A stretch of 64,000 nucleotides of DNA from an uncultured Oscillospiraceae bacterium (GCA_934613505.1 CAKTTB010000007.1:1-64000), one strand, 5' to 3'; positions 50,187 to 58,807 are shown, counted from the first letter of the stretch. Translations and numbers: made by a program. Notes: generated from the letters alone by a model not told the origin.

Positions 50187-51083
50187 TTATCTGTTTTTCC
50201 CGGCCGGGGCCTCCCGGCCCTCCTTTGTCCGGAGCTTCGGCTGGTACTGCATGTTCGATACATTATAGACGGTAATGAATGCCTTCGGGTCCTCCCGGTT
50301 GATAAACTTCATCAGCTTCTGATATTCGCTCTTGTCCACGATGGTGATGATCTCGTTGTGCCTTTCCAGATTGTACGCGCCGATCGCCTCATAGATCGTC
50401 GCACCGCTGTGCAGATCGTCAATGATAAACCGGCGAAGCGCCTCCTCTTTTTCGGTGATGATGCAGACGCGGCGCTTTTTATTGTGGTCAAAAATGAAAT
50501 GATCCAGAATGATTCCGTTAAAATACGTGCCGAGGACACTCAGGACCACCGTCTTTTTGTCATAGACGAGCGCCGCCGACAGCGCCACGCACATCCCCGC
50601 CAGAGACATGGCCCTGCCGAGATCCATGCGCAGATATTTGTTCATGATCTTTGCCACGATATCCAGTCCGCCGGAGGATGCGTTCCGGTTGAAAAGGATG
50701 CTCAATCCGATGCTGACCACCAGAATATAGCAAAGCACATCCAGCTCCTGACTGTCCGTGATGGATTCAAAATTCGGAAACAGGCGCTCAAACAGCCCCA
50801 GAAACAGCGGCAGCATGATGCTCGTATAAACGGTCTTTGCGCCAAACTCCCGGCCGCAGGTGATAAATCCAATGATCAGCAGGACGATATTCAGGATCAT
50901 CGTGATCGCCGACAGCGGGAGCGGCACAAAATTCGACAGTACGATCCCAAGTCCGGAAATACTGCTGACGGACGTATGGCTCGGCGCCAGAAAAAAATAC
51001 ACCGCCGCCGCGATGATCGCCACCGCCGCGGTCAGGATCCCCGTCTCTTTTACGATCTCCATGTAATTCAGCTTCTTATGCAT
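50187..51083 (-). CDS. YitT family membrane protein (second copy)
   Basis: A 298-residue paralogue of the protein at 94-984. It has five to six helices within residues 10-205 (GILTAAVAIIAAAVYFFLAP, AITMILNIVLLIIGFITCG, LDVLCYILVVSIGLSILF) with the family motif NRNASSGGLDIVAKIMNKY, and a C-terminal DUF2179-like domain at about 225-280 (VCIITEKEEALRRFIIDD; GATIYEAIGAYN). The start at 51083 follows a GGAGG at 10-nt spacing; upstream in-frame sequence is Arg/Gly-rich and lies before the promoter. Monocistronic. Transport role unknown. Confidence 0.9.
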   Translation of the reverse strand: MHKKLNYMEIVKETGILTAAVAIIAAAVYFFLAPSHTSVSSISGLGIVLSNFVPLPLSAITMILNIVLLIIGFITCGREFGAKTVYTSIMLPLFLGLFERLFPNFESITDSQELDVLCYILVVSIGLSILFNRNASSGGLDIVAKIMNKYLRMDLGRAMSLAGMCVALSAALVYDKKTVVLSVLGTYFNGIILDHFIFDHNKKRRVCIITEKEEALRRFIIDDLHSGATIYEAIGAYNLERHNEIITIVDKSEYQKLMKFINREDPKAFITVYNVSNMQYQPKLRTKEGREAPAGKNR

Positions 51084-51158
51084 GCTCTGTGTTCCTCCGG
51101 ATTCCGATCTGCCTGTCATTCTGGCACAATTACGGCGCACAGCGCCGTTCGCCCGGCC

Positions 51159-51187
51159 ATTATAACATATGGGACCCCACATCTCAA
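51159..51187 (-). promoter_or_regulatory. Sigma-A promoter of the second YitT gene
   Basis: TTGAGA (51182-51187), 17-bp spacer, TATAAT (51159-51164) on the minus strand. Confidence 0.75.
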
Positions 51188-51207
51188 CGCCTCTGTATGC
51201 GCAGACG

Positions 51208-51243
51208 CGGCGGGCCTCCGGTTTTTGCCCCGGAGGCCCGCCG
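51208..51243 (-). terminator. Hairpin after the M50 protease gene
   Basis: A 14-bp GC-rich stem (51208-51221 with 51230-51243) lies 5 bp past the protease stop and just before the next promoter. No clear U-tract. Confidence 0.5.
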
Positions 51244-51247
51244 TCTT

Positions 51248-51817
51248 CTATGGCGCTGCCTCCGCCCGCCGGGCGAGCAGGAGCAGCCGGACCGTCAGAT
51301 ACGCCGCCATCCCGAGCGGCCACAGCCCCGCCCGCCTGACAAGGCTCCAGAATGCGCCAAGCAGCAAAAGAAGGCCGCAGCTGCACGCGCTGACGATCGC
51401 GCTCACCTGTCCGGCCCTTGCCGGCGGCAGCCGCTCCAACAGCAGGCACGCGATCATCCGCCCACCGTCCAGCGGCCAGACCGGCAGCAGATTGTAAAGC
51501 CCCAGAATCAGGCTGTACGCCGCGAATGCCGGCCAGCGCACGCGGAACGCCGCGCCGCAGGCAAGATTCGCAAGCGGCCCCGCCAGCGCGGCAAAAAACT
51601 CCTGCCGGTAGCCAAGTCCGGCCGCCTCCAGATACAGGTCGGCAAACCGCAGCGTCAGCCGCCGGATCCTCCCGCCGCAGGCCAGCATCGCGGCCGCATG
51701 CGCCAGCTCATGCAGCGCCATCGCGCAGACGATTGGCAGCACGGCCCCATTCCGGTCCAGCGCCGCCAGCATGATCGCAAACACACAGAACCCGGGCCGC
51801 AGCTCAATCGCCGGCAC
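51248..51817 (-). CDS. M50-family site-2-type membrane protease
   Basis: An intramembrane metalloprotease of 189 residues related to SpoIVFB. The zinc motif HELAH (HExxH) lies at about 36-40 inside a hydrophobic helix (LPIVCAMALHELAHAAAML). The second metal motif is LYNLLPVWPLDGGRM at about 106-120 (N-x-x-P-x-x-x-L-D-G), placed as in the family. Four to five helices in total. It overlaps the upstream small membrane-protein gene by 14 nt. A role in sporulation sigma-factor processing is possible by similarity but not shown. Confidence 0.9.
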   Translation of the reverse strand: MPAIELRPGFCVFAIMLAALDRNGAVLPIVCAMALHELAHAAAMLACGGRIRRLTLRFADLYLEAAGLGYRQEFFAALAGPLANLACGAAFRVRWPAFAAYSLILGLYNLLPVWPLDGGRMIACLLLERLPPARAGQVSAIVSACSCGLLLLLGAFWSLVRRAGLWPLGMAAYLTVRLLLLARRAEAAP

Positions 51818-52091
51818 CGGTCAGAATTTCAAACGAGCCGGACAGTGCCTGCTGCACGGCCTCGCCCTCGTGCAGCCGCTCCGTCAGCGCGGCAAACGCC
51901 TGCACGGTCCGCGTCTTCTGTGCAGCCTCCGCTGCGCGCGAGACCGCCGCGCCGACCGCCGGGACACAGGTCTTGAGCGTCAGCACCAGCAGAACCAGCG
52001 CAAGCATCAGATACAGCCGCGAGATCACCGCGCCCGCCTGCGGCGCGCCGCTTCCCTGCTCGCCTCCCTGCCTCTCATCCGGATACCTCAT
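51804..52091 (-). CDS. Small membrane protein upstream of the M50 protease
   Basis: A 95-residue protein, family not recognised. Residues 1-24 are hydrophilic, about 25-48 form one transmembrane helix (RLYLMLALVLLVLTLKTCVPAV), and the rest is an Ala/Glu-rich amphipathic helix (AAVSRAAEAAQKTRTVQAFA). The ATG at 52091 is 8 nt after AAGGAGG; a GTG at 52100 is too close to that site. Overlap with the protease gene suggests it is a partner or regulator, in the position SpoIVFA takes beside SpoIVFB; no sequence similarity is claimed. Confidence 0.65.
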   Translation of the reverse strand: MRYPDERQGGEQGSGAPQAGAVISRLYLMLALVLLVLTLKTCVPAVGAAVSRAAEAAQKTRTVQAFAALTERLHEGEAVQQALSGSFEILTGAGD

Positions 52092-52149
52092 GGCATACAC
52101 CTCCTTATGCAGAGCCTATGCGCCCCCGGAAAAAAACATGTCAACCCTC

Positions 52150-52178
52150 TTGACAAACTGCATAAAATCCCCTATAAT
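52150..52178 (+). promoter_or_regulatory. Perfect consensus promoter of tRNA-Pro
   Basis: TTGACA, 17-bp spacer, TATAAT. The tRNA begins 11 bp after the -10, so the 5' leader is only a few nucleotides. Confidence 0.9.
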
Positions 52179-52189
52179 ACTCGAGCTGA

Positions 52190-52266
52190 CGGGGTGTGGC
52201 GAAGTTTGGTATCGCGCTTGGTTCGGGACCAAGAGGCCTCGGGTTCGAATCCCGACACTCCGACCA
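52190..52266 (+). tRNA. tRNA-Pro (anticodon CGG)
   Basis: A 77-nt tRNA with encoded CCA. The acceptor arms CGGGGTG and CACTCCG pair fully (one G.U). The anticodon stem is CTTGG/CCAAG with loop TTCGGGA, giving anticodon CGG. The T-arm CGGG-TTCGAAT-CCCG is canonical. It is followed by a terminator and then an integrase, the usual position of an integrated element. Confidence 0.95.
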
Positions 52267-52270
52267 TCGA

Positions 52271-52307
52271 AAAAAGCCTTGAAACTCAATGGGTTTCAAG
52301 GCTTTTT
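52271..52307 (+). terminator. Terminator of tRNA-Pro
   Basis: A perfect 15-bp stem (52271-52285 with 52293-52307) that ends in a T-run, 5 bp after the tRNA. Confidence 0.85.
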
Positions 52308-52425
52308 CCTATTTATGGGTTGCTCTCAAACCGGCTCCAAAAAGCGAAAAGCGCACAAAAAAGCGCACAAACCTTTCAAAAGCCCCTGATTTCTGCCGAT
52401 ACGCCAAAAGAAAGGGTGTAACCTC

Positions 52426-53172
52426 ATGGCAGCAATTCGAGAGAACAGAAAGAACGGCAAAATCATTTCCTATCGCTTCGCGCTCTGTTTGGAACGCGAC
52501 GCACAGGGCAAGCAGATACGGCGCTACACCACTTGGACACCGCCCGAAAGCCTGACACCAGCAAAAGCGAAAAAGGCCGCTGAGCGGGCTGCGGACGCTT
52601 GGGAGGACGAAACGCGCCGCGCATACCAAGAGGAACAGAAAGCGCTGGCTTGCGGCGCTGCGTATCACCTGCCGCCAGAGAAACGGCATGACGATTTCTG
52701 CGCCTTTGTTAATGAAATCTGGTTTCCGCTGCACATCTGCGGCAACTGCAAGCCCACGACAACCGCTTATTATAAGAACATTGCAAAGGTCATTGCAGAC
52801 TATTTTAAGGGCTGCGTCTTGCAGGAAATCAGCCCCATTCAGATTCAGAAGTACCTCATTTACCTGCAAACCAAATACAAAACACCGCAAGGCAAGCCGC
52901 TTGCACCGAAGTCTGTGCGTCACCACTATGGAACGCTGACAAACATTTTCGGCTATGCAGATAAACAAGAAATGCTCGTCAAAAATCCCATGCAGCGCGT
53001 GGATGCACCGAAGAAAGTCAAGAAAGCGATTGACGCGCTGACACCGGAACAGGCAAAACAGTTTTTCGCTCTGCTTCCCTCCTGCAATCTGGATTTCCGC
53101 TGTATGCTGCATCTGTTCATTACAACTGGAATCCGACGCGGCGAGTGCATGGGCATTCAATGGCAGGATATG
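52426..53172 (+). pseudogene. Tyrosine integrase, 3' end lost at a fusion with an IS3 remnant
   Basis: An integrase fragment of about 249 residues. The N-terminal arm-binding part is seen at about 1-60 (KIISYRFALCLERDAQGKQI), then a SAM-like core-binding domain (STAYYKNIAKVIADYFKGCVL-type) at about 100-190. The catalytic domain begins with DALTPEQAKQFFALLP and retains the first active-site Arg in TTGIRRGECMG. The sequence then stops at WQDM, and reading continues into antisense IS DNA to a stop at 53490. The HxxR and Tyr motifs are absent, so it cannot be active. It starts 160 bp after tRNA-Pro. Confidence 0.88.
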
Positions 53173-53421
53173 CAGCAGCCGCATATGAATGCCGCGCACG
53201 CCTTTGGCGTAACCACGAAACTGGTAAGCCTCCAGAATCTGCTGGAAATCCGCCGCATCCTGTGCCTCACGCGCGGCTCGCTTCTGCTCGGAGGAAAGCC
53301 ACGCATAATAGCCGGAACGGGAAACGCCCGCGATCTCACACAGCTCGGATATTGTGAGAATGTTCGATTTTTCCATGCTTGTGGCCTGGATGACGCCGAA
53401 TTTGAAGCTGCTACCTTCCAT
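53173..53421 (-). pseudogene. IS3-family OrfB transposase, 5' fragment
   Basis: About 83 residues of OrfB with the typical N-terminal part (ISELCEIAGVSRSGYYAWL, then GYAKGVRGIHMRLL). The DDE catalytic domain is absent. Reading frame continues beyond the joint only as antisense of the integrase. It follows OrfA in a shifted frame; a TTAAAAAAAC run (53461-53470 on the minus strand), 40 nt before the OrfA stop, is a plausible -1 frameshift site for making OrfAB in the intact parent. Confidence 0.82.
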
Positions 53422-53423
53422 GC

Positions 53424-53861
53424 TCAGGTATCCGAATCCGTTTCTTCCGGCTGCCGCATAAGTTTTTTTAAGAACGCCATCTGCTGCTGAAGATACACGA
53501 TTTCCTGCTGCATCCGGCGCTCACTCTCCCGGCGGGACATTTTTTCCAGCTCTGCCGCGCCGAACTGCTCCCTGCTGATTCGCATCTGGGATTTTGGCGC
53601 AGGCTGGATGCCCTCCGGTGATTTTCCCGCGCGGCGGATGCGCTTTGTGATGTTGTGGACGCGCTCAAAGCCGAGCAGCTCCGGATCGTAGCCCAGCTTC
53701 CGCAGCGCCATGTTCCCGGTGCATCCCTCTACACTCAGCCGCCAGAAGGCTTCCTTGAACGCCAGCGTGAACGAAATCTGATTTTCCGTGACTTTCTCCG
53801 TGTACGGATTTGCACGCAGAAGCTCCTGCTCCGCCGCGCTGAATTTTTTCCTTGTTCCCAT
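53424..53861 (-). CDS. IS3-family OrfA (helix-turn-helix) protein
   Basis: A 145-residue first-frame protein of an IS3-like element. It begins GTRKKFSAAEQELLRANPYT and contains a helix-turn-helix-like segment (AFKEAFWRLSVEGCTGNMAL; RKLGYDPELLGFERVHNITK). It ends with a leucine-zipper-like helix (EIVYLQQQMAFLKKLMRQ), as OrfA proteins use for dimerisation. It is complete, but OrfB is truncated, so it cannot support transposition here. Confidence 0.8.
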   Translation of the reverse strand: MGTRKKFSAAEQELLRANPYTEKVTENQISFTLAFKEAFWRLSVEGCTGNMALRKLGYDPELLGFERVHNITKRIRRAGKSPEGIQPAPKSQMRISREQFGAAELEKMSRRESERRMQQEIVYLQQQMAFLKKLMRQPEETDSDT

Positions 53862-53983
53862 AACCGTCTCCTTCTTCCTGCCTTCAGTATACCATATTTC
53901 GCGCCGCTATGGGTCTTTTCCTTGTCCACTTCCTGGGGTACAGTTTAAAATTCGGAGCGGAAAGCGCCGGAAAATAAGTTTCG

Positions 53984-54023
53984 CCGCCTGCCGGAGCAAT
54001 TCCGGCAGGCGGTGCGTGTTTTT
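53984..54023. terminator. Hairpin between the IS3 end and integrase 2
   Basis: An 11-bp stem (53984-53994 with 54002-54012), 7-nt loop, with TGCGTGTTTTT on the plus strand. It lies about 30 bp past the original integrase stop. Confidence 0.7.
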
Positions 54024-54040
54024 CTGCCCATTTTTTACTG

Positions 54041-55080
54041 TTATCTGACGCTTGCCATGAAGCCGCTGATTTTCTGTGCGGCTTCTTTTTTCATACCTGC
54101 CGTGACATGGGTTATACATCCAGCGAAAATTCCGCGGAAGCGTGACCGAGGATTTCCGCGACAGTCTTCGGGTCGATGCCGCTTTGAATTGCCAGCGTCG
54201 AGAATGTGTGTCTGAGGTCATGGAATCTGACGTGTTCCTCAATACCAGCCTTTTCTAACAGCTTCTTGTGAATCCGCCCGACGCAGTCCGGACCATACAT
54301 CCCGCCGGTCTTGGGTGACGGGAACATATACGGACTGAACGGGTGATTCTTGCGGTCTTCGACCAGCAGTCGAATCGCTTCGTCGCTGAGATAAATCTCC
54401 CGGACAGAATTTTCCGTTTTCGGTTCTGTCACGACCAGCTCTCCTTTGCCGCGCGACACGGATTTGGACACTGTCAAAGTTTTTGTCTGCAAGTTCAGGT
54501 CACTCCAGAGAAGCGCCACCAGTTCCCCGCGCCGCAGGCCAGTGCTGAGTTCCAGATAGAACATCGGCAGGACGCCCCATTCCTCCGCCGCTTTCAAATA
54601 GTCGCGAATCTTCTCCGGCGGAATGATCTGCATTTTCTTCTTTTCTTTTTTTGGCAGGCGGCAGCCGTTTGCGGGATTGTACGGAATCAGCCGCTCCGCC
54701 ACCGCCTGTTCCAGACACTGTCGCAGCATCGTATGCAGCCCGCGAATCGTCTTGTTGCTGAGACTCAAATCGTCCATGTTTTCGTACCGCTGCACCCGAC
54801 CGTGTGCTTTCGTTTCATTGTAGAATTTCTGGATTTGCAGCGTCGTGAGCGCCATCAGTTTGATGTCCCCGATGCGCGGCACGATATGCTGGTCGATGTA
54901 GTTCTTGTAATATGCCGCCGTGGATGCGCGGACAGATGGCTTTGCGTAGTTCTCATATCTGAGCGTTTTTAAGCGAAACTTTTGTACAAAGAATACGACC
55001 GCCGCCCATTTTGAGCGGTGGTCGCGGTATGCCGTGAACTCCGGCCAAAGGCCGGGCGTCAGCTTTTTGATCTGATTCAT
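54041..55080 (-). pseudogene. Tyrosine integrase frameshifted at the catalytic Tyr codon
   Basis: A phage/ICE-type integrase. The SAM-like core domain spans about residues 45-140 (KPSVRASTAAYYKNYIDQHI). The catalytic domain has LSTGLRRGELVALLWSDLN (Arg I), then HVRFHDLRHTFSTLAIQSG (HxxR) and the late His in AEILGHASAEFSLDV. There the frame hits TAA at 54114-54112. Restoring one base gives DVYTHVTAG and a normal tail (KKEAAQKISGFMASVR) to a stop at 54043-54041, so a single-base deletion removed the nucleophilic Tyr. The N-terminal 40 residues also look atypical. A sequencing error cannot be excluded. Confidence 0.85.
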
Positions 55081-55087
55081 GGTCTTT

Positions 55088-55621
55088 TTAAAGCGCTGTG
55101 CCCTTTTTCGGCGTGAAAAGATGTGTCATGTCGGTGTACTCCAATTCTAACAGCTTTACTTTCCGCCTGACGCTTCCGGCGTAGCCCGTGAGGCTGCCAT
55201 TTGTGCCGACAACCCGGTGACACGGAATGATCAGGGAAATCGGATTATGTCCGACCGCGCCGCCGACCGCCTGCGCGGACATTCTGGAAAGCCCCTGCTG
55301 TTTTGCAATCGCAGCGGCAATTTCGCCATAGGTCATGGTCTTGCCATAGGGAATCGTCAGCATGATCTCGCAGACATCTTTCCGGAACGGGGTAGAATCA
55401 TACCAGAGCGGCGGCATGAAATCCGGCGCATGCCCGGAGAAATAGATATCCAGCCAGCGCCGCGCCTGCGCAAGCAGAGGATGCTCCGCATGCTCGACCT
55501 GTTCCGGCAGAATATTTCCGAAATACTTTTGTCCGTCGAACTACAGGCCAATGATCGCCGTATCGTCGCAGGCCAGCGTGATGGCACCGAGCGGCGAGGC
55601 ATATTGCGTCGTGTAAACCAT
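55088..55621 (-). pseudogene. ogt: Methylated-DNA-protein cysteine methyltransferase with in-frame amber codon
   Basis: An Ogt/AdaB-type DNA repair gene. The 3' part is complete: TIPYGKTMTYGEIAAAIA at mid-length, the active-site Cys in SLIIPCHRVVGTNG, and a normal C-terminus (GYAGSVRRKVKLLELEYTDM). The 5' part reads MVYTTQYASPLGAITLACDD in the same frame from an ATG at 55621 with AAAAGGAG upstream. Codon 27 (55543-55541) is TAG where homologues have Trp (GL-stop-FDGQKYF). One transition, TGG to TAG, explains it. Translation may restart at Met within 55417 but would lack the N-terminal domain. Confidence 0.85.
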
Positions 55622-55724
55622 CGTGTACACTCCTTTTACAAAACGTAGTCTTTGTTGGCTTCATTATAGACGACATAATCGCTTCCTGCAAGCCCCGTGA
55701 GGTCGATCGCCTTGGAGCACGATC

Positions 55725-55755
55725 AGCCCAGACTGCCTTGCATGCAGTCTGGGCT
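55725..55755. other. Hairpin downstream of the amidohydrolase gene
   Basis: A 12-bp perfect stem (55725-55736 with 55744-55755) with a 7-nt loop. Weak T-run only on the plus strand (GTTGCTTTT). It may protect or end the opp-amidohydrolase transcript. The remainder of 55622-55810 shows no gene. Confidence 0.5.
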
Positions 55756-55810
55756 GTTGCTTTTCTGAATTGTCATTCGTTGTTCCGGGAACGCCGCTTT
55801 AAACGCACGT

Positions 55811-57019
55811 TCAGTCCGTGCAGCTCTGATCAATCGGAGGCAGTGAGACCAGCATCCCGTCTTTATAAACCTGTTCCACATGTCCCAACGTGCGGATATT
55901 CTTGACAGGATTTTCTCCCAGAACAATAAAATCCGCATGCTTGCCGGGTGTGATGCTGCCCGTCCAATCGTCTACGCCGCACACCTTTGCCGAACGGATG
56001 GTACCGGCCACAAGCGTTTCCATCGGGTCAAATCCCATATCCTCGACAAAGAGCACAAACTCCATAAACGTGCCCCAATGCGGGTTATACGGCGTACCGG
56101 CGTCTGTGCCGATGGTAACCGGAATTCCGGCTTTCCATGCCTTTTCAAGCCCGATATGCTGCGCCTCTGCTGCGCGCTGTCCTTTTTCGACCTTCCACGG
56201 CGCGATTCCTGCCTCCACGCCAAACTTGCAGGTGAAATAGTGCGTAGCAAGCGTCGGGCAGAGCGCTGTGCCGCGTTCGAGCATCAGATCAATGCACTCG
56301 TCATCGATGTAGCTGCCATGCTCCACGCTGTCAATGCCGGCCAGAACCGCAGTTTTGATGCCGGCCTTCCCGTGCGCATGCGTGGCCGTCTTTTTGCCCG
56401 CGCGGTGCGCCTCGTTAATTGCTGCGGTCATTTCTTCCAGATCCAACTGAGAGAACTCCGGGCGGGTGTCAGAGTTGACGCCTCCAGTTGCCATGATTTT
56501 CACGAAATCCGCGCCGCCCTTGATCTGCTCGCGCGCGGCCTTTTTGCAATCGACGGCTCCGTCGCACTCACGGCCGGTATTGCAACCATGTCCGCCGGTC
56601 ATGCACAGGCACTGCCGGGCAATATAATAATTCGGGCCGACAAACAGTCCCTGATTCAGTGCATTTTTCAAATCGACTTCCGCGAGCTTGCGTCCGTTCA
56701 TATCCCGTACAAACGTCACGCCGGACTGCAATTGCTGCTGTAAATGCCGCAGACCGCGCAGCGCAAACATGCCGGACGTTTCCCAGTTCAAGGACTCGGG
56801 AGCGGCGATCGGTGATGAAAGCGCATGAATGTGGCAATTGAACATGCCGGGCATAACCGTCTTTCCGGAAAGATCTACCGCGCCCTGTTTCTGCTCCTGC
56901 GTCAAAGACGCCATCGAACCGACCGACCGGATGACACCGTTTTCAACCGTCATATAGCTGTTTTCAACATAGCGCTTGCCGACAACGTCTATCAGTCCAA
57001 AATTGATATAGGTCTGCAT
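55811..57019 (-). CDS. Imidazolonepropionase-like amidohydrolase
   Basis: A metal-dependent amidohydrolase of 402 residues. Ligands are in order: MFNCHIHALSS (HxH) at about 64, the bridging-Lys segment GADFVKIMATGGVN at about 172, KTATHAHGKAGI at about 210, GIDSVEHGSYIDD at about 228 and TIGTDAGTPYNPHWG at about 305. This set fits the prolidase/imidazolonepropionase-like branch that often hydrolyses Xaa-Pro or N-acyl amino acids. The start at 57019 has AAAAGGAGG 8 nt upstream. It is the last gene of the opp operon, 75 bp after the binding-protein gene. Confidence 0.9.
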   Translation of the reverse strand: MQTYINFGLIDVVGKRYVENSYMTVENGVIRSVGSMASLTQEQKQGAVDLSGKTVMPGMFNCHIHALSSPIAAPESLNWETSGMFALRGLRHLQQQLQSGVTFVRDMNGRKLAEVDLKNALNQGLFVGPNYYIARQCLCMTGGHGCNTGRECDGAVDCKKAAREQIKGGADFVKIMATGGVNSDTRPEFSQLDLEEMTAAINEAHRAGKKTATHAHGKAGIKTAVLAGIDSVEHGSYIDDECIDLMLERGTALCPTLATHYFTCKFGVEAGIAPWKVEKGQRAAEAQHIGLEKAWKAGIPVTIGTDAGTPYNPHWGTFMEFVLFVEDMGFDPMETLVAGTIRSAKVCGVDDWTGSITPGKHADFIVLGENPVKNIRTLGHVEQVYKDGMLVSLPPIDQSCTD

Positions 57020-57093
57020 GATTGGAACCTCCTTTTCCTGCAAGCCGCGGGAGAACCTGCCTCCCGCGGTACATGCATGCGTATGGTGCTTTG

Positions 57094-58773
57094 TTACTTC
57101 AGCTCACCGCCGGTCCATTCAACCGTGTTGAGCATGTGATCGGCCGCGTTGCCGCAGTCGGACATCCAGAAGAAGTTGATGTAATCTGCTCTGTGAGGAC
57201 GGGCATACGCATACTCAATGTAGTTGTAGCCGGGAATATCCTCAGAGAAGTACTTCTGAATTTCCTTGTAATACGGTGCGCGCTCCTCGTGGGTTGCGTA
57301 CTTGGTCCCCTCGTCAAACAGATTCATCACTTCATCATTGTAGTATCTGCTCTTGTTGGACGAGCTTGTGTTCCAGACATTCGCAAACGTGCTGGGGTCG
57401 GGGCCGCGGGAGCCGCCGGCCGAGCACATATCCCATTCCAGATTGTTGTCCAGATACTCTGCGCGAACAGCCCACTCGTATTTTTCAACGTTCAGCTTAA
57501 TGCCGATTGCGTCAAGGTTCTGTGCCACAAGGGTCGGGATATCTGTCGTGCCAAAAATCGAAGTGGAGAAGCAGCGGTAGGTCAGCTCAAAGCGATAGCC
57601 ATCCGCGCCCCGCTCGTAGCCGGCATCATCCAGAATCTGATTTGCCTTGTTCACATCATAGCCGGGATAGACAACATCGCGGTTGACTGCCCATTCCACA
57701 GTGGAGGTATACCAGTTGTCGCTGGGCTTCACGTAGCCGAGATACAGGATATCGGCGATGCTCTGGTTATCAATTGCCCAGCAGATGGCCTCACGGACAC
57801 GCACATCGCTGATGTAGGGACGCGCGGCATCTTCACTCATGTTGAACTGCGTCCACTGAACAATGTTGGTCTTCTGGGTCTCAACAACCATTCCGTCGAC
57901 GGACGCAAGGCGATCTGACTCGGCAAAGGAAGGCGTCGCCGTCATCCAGCCAGCCTCACCGGCCTCCATGGCCGTCATAGCCGTGGTCTCATCGGGAATG
58001 AAGTTATAAATGACGCCGTCGAGATACGGGCCGTCGCCGTAGTAATCGGGGTTTGCCTCGAGCTTGCAGTAGCTGCCGAGCTTGGCTTCCACAAACTTAA
58101 ACGGGCCGGTGCCGATGGGGTTCTGGTTCGCGGGGTTCGTGTAGGGGTCCGTTCCTTCATAGATGTGCGCGGGCAGGATATCAGGTCCCTGATAATCTCC
58201 AACGCTTTCCACGAACGTGCCGCAGGGATATGCCATGTGGAACACGACCGTGTAATCATCCGGTGTTTCGATGGAGTCGATCATCTTGACATACGAGTAG
58301 GTATACGCCTGATCGCCGTATTCAAGAATGCTTTCAAACGTCCACTTGACGTCCTTGGCGGTGAAGGCCTCGCCGTCGTGCCACTTGACGCCTTCGCGCA
58401 GATGGAAGGTATAGGTCATCAGATCATCCGCAATGTCCCACGATTCTGCCAGATCGGGATAGATCGTCTTGGTATCTTCGTCCCAGGCGCAGAGCTTGGA
58501 GAGGATGTTGTGGCTGATATAGACAACGCCGCCGTCCCACTGATAGTTTGTCTGGTAGAAGGTCGGCTCCAGCTTCGTCGCAACGACCAGCGTGCCGCCA
58601 TAGTAATGGCCATCCGTCGTCGACTGTGCGGTTTCCGTTGTGCCGGTTTCCGTCGTGGCAGCATCAGACTGTGCGGGCTCTGTCTTGTCGGATTCAGCAG
58701 GCTGAGAGCTGCTGCACGCCGCACAGGAAAGAAGCATCAAAAGTGCCAACAGTAACGCTAATAATTTCTTCAT
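57094..58773 (-). CDS. Peptide ABC transporter substrate-binding lipoprotein
   Basis: A family 5 solute-binding protein of 559 residues, likely for peptides. It has a lipoprotein signal (MKKLLALLLALLMLLSCAAC, lipidated Cys at 17 or 20), then a Ser/Thr/Glu linker to about 50. Family blocks are LAESWDIADDLMTYTFHLRE at about 107-126, WHDGEAFTAKDVKWTFESIL at about 130-149, and NPIGTGPFKFVEAKLG at about 218. C-terminal motifs include RAEYLDNNLEWDMCSAGGS. It follows the M19 gene by 34 bp and supplies the Opp permease encoded upstream. Confidence 0.93.
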   Translation of the reverse strand: MKKLLALLLALLMLLSCAACSSSQPAESDKTEPAQSDAATTETGTTETAQSTTDGHYYGGTLVVATKLEPTFYQTNYQWDGGVVYISHNILSKLCAWDEDTKTIYPDLAESWDIADDLMTYTFHLREGVKWHDGEAFTAKDVKWTFESILEYGDQAYTYSYVKMIDSIETPDDYTVVFHMAYPCGTFVESVGDYQGPDILPAHIYEGTDPYTNPANQNPIGTGPFKFVEAKLGSYCKLEANPDYYGDGPYLDGVIYNFIPDETTAMTAMEAGEAGWMTATPSFAESDRLASVDGMVVETQKTNIVQWTQFNMSEDAARPYISDVRVREAICWAIDNQSIADILYLGYVKPSDNWYTSTVEWAVNRDVVYPGYDVNKANQILDDAGYERGADGYRFELTYRCFSTSIFGTTDIPTLVAQNLDAIGIKLNVEKYEWAVRAEYLDNNLEWDMCSAGGSRGPDPSTFANVWNTSSSNKSRYYNDEVMNLFDEGTKYATHEERAPYYKEIQKYFSEDIPGYNYIEYAYARPHRADYINFFWMSDCGNAADHMLNTVEWTGGELK

Positions 58774-58807
58774 TGTCTGTTCCCCTTTTCATTATTTTTT
58801 TGCTGGA

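Larger units (their letters stand above)
53173..53942 (-). mobile_element. IS3-family insertion sequence, truncated
   Basis: One end of an IS3-like element. The outer end is near 53942 (TGTACCCCAGGAAGTGGAC reading inward on the minus strand), where a conserved TGTACC-type IS3 tip is expected. Inside lie a complete OrfA and only the first 83 codons of OrfB. The other end is missing and is joined to an integrase near 53173, so the element cannot move by itself. Confidence 0.8.

Noticed and set aside
52309..53421. A 370-codon minus-strand frame covering IS3 OrfB and the integrase
   Set aside because: Only the first 83 codons are OrfB; the rest is antisense of the integrase, an accident of the fusion.
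55541..55543. Amber codon in ogt read as pyrrolysine or other recoding
   Set aside because: Homologues have Trp at this position and one transition explains the stop; no recoding element or pyl genes are visible in the window.
52240..55700. Direct repeat of the tRNA-Pro 3' end as an attachment-site pair
   Set aside because: I searched the downstream island by eye for GGTTCGAATCCCGACACTCC and found no second copy; the far boundary of the element is therefore unknown.
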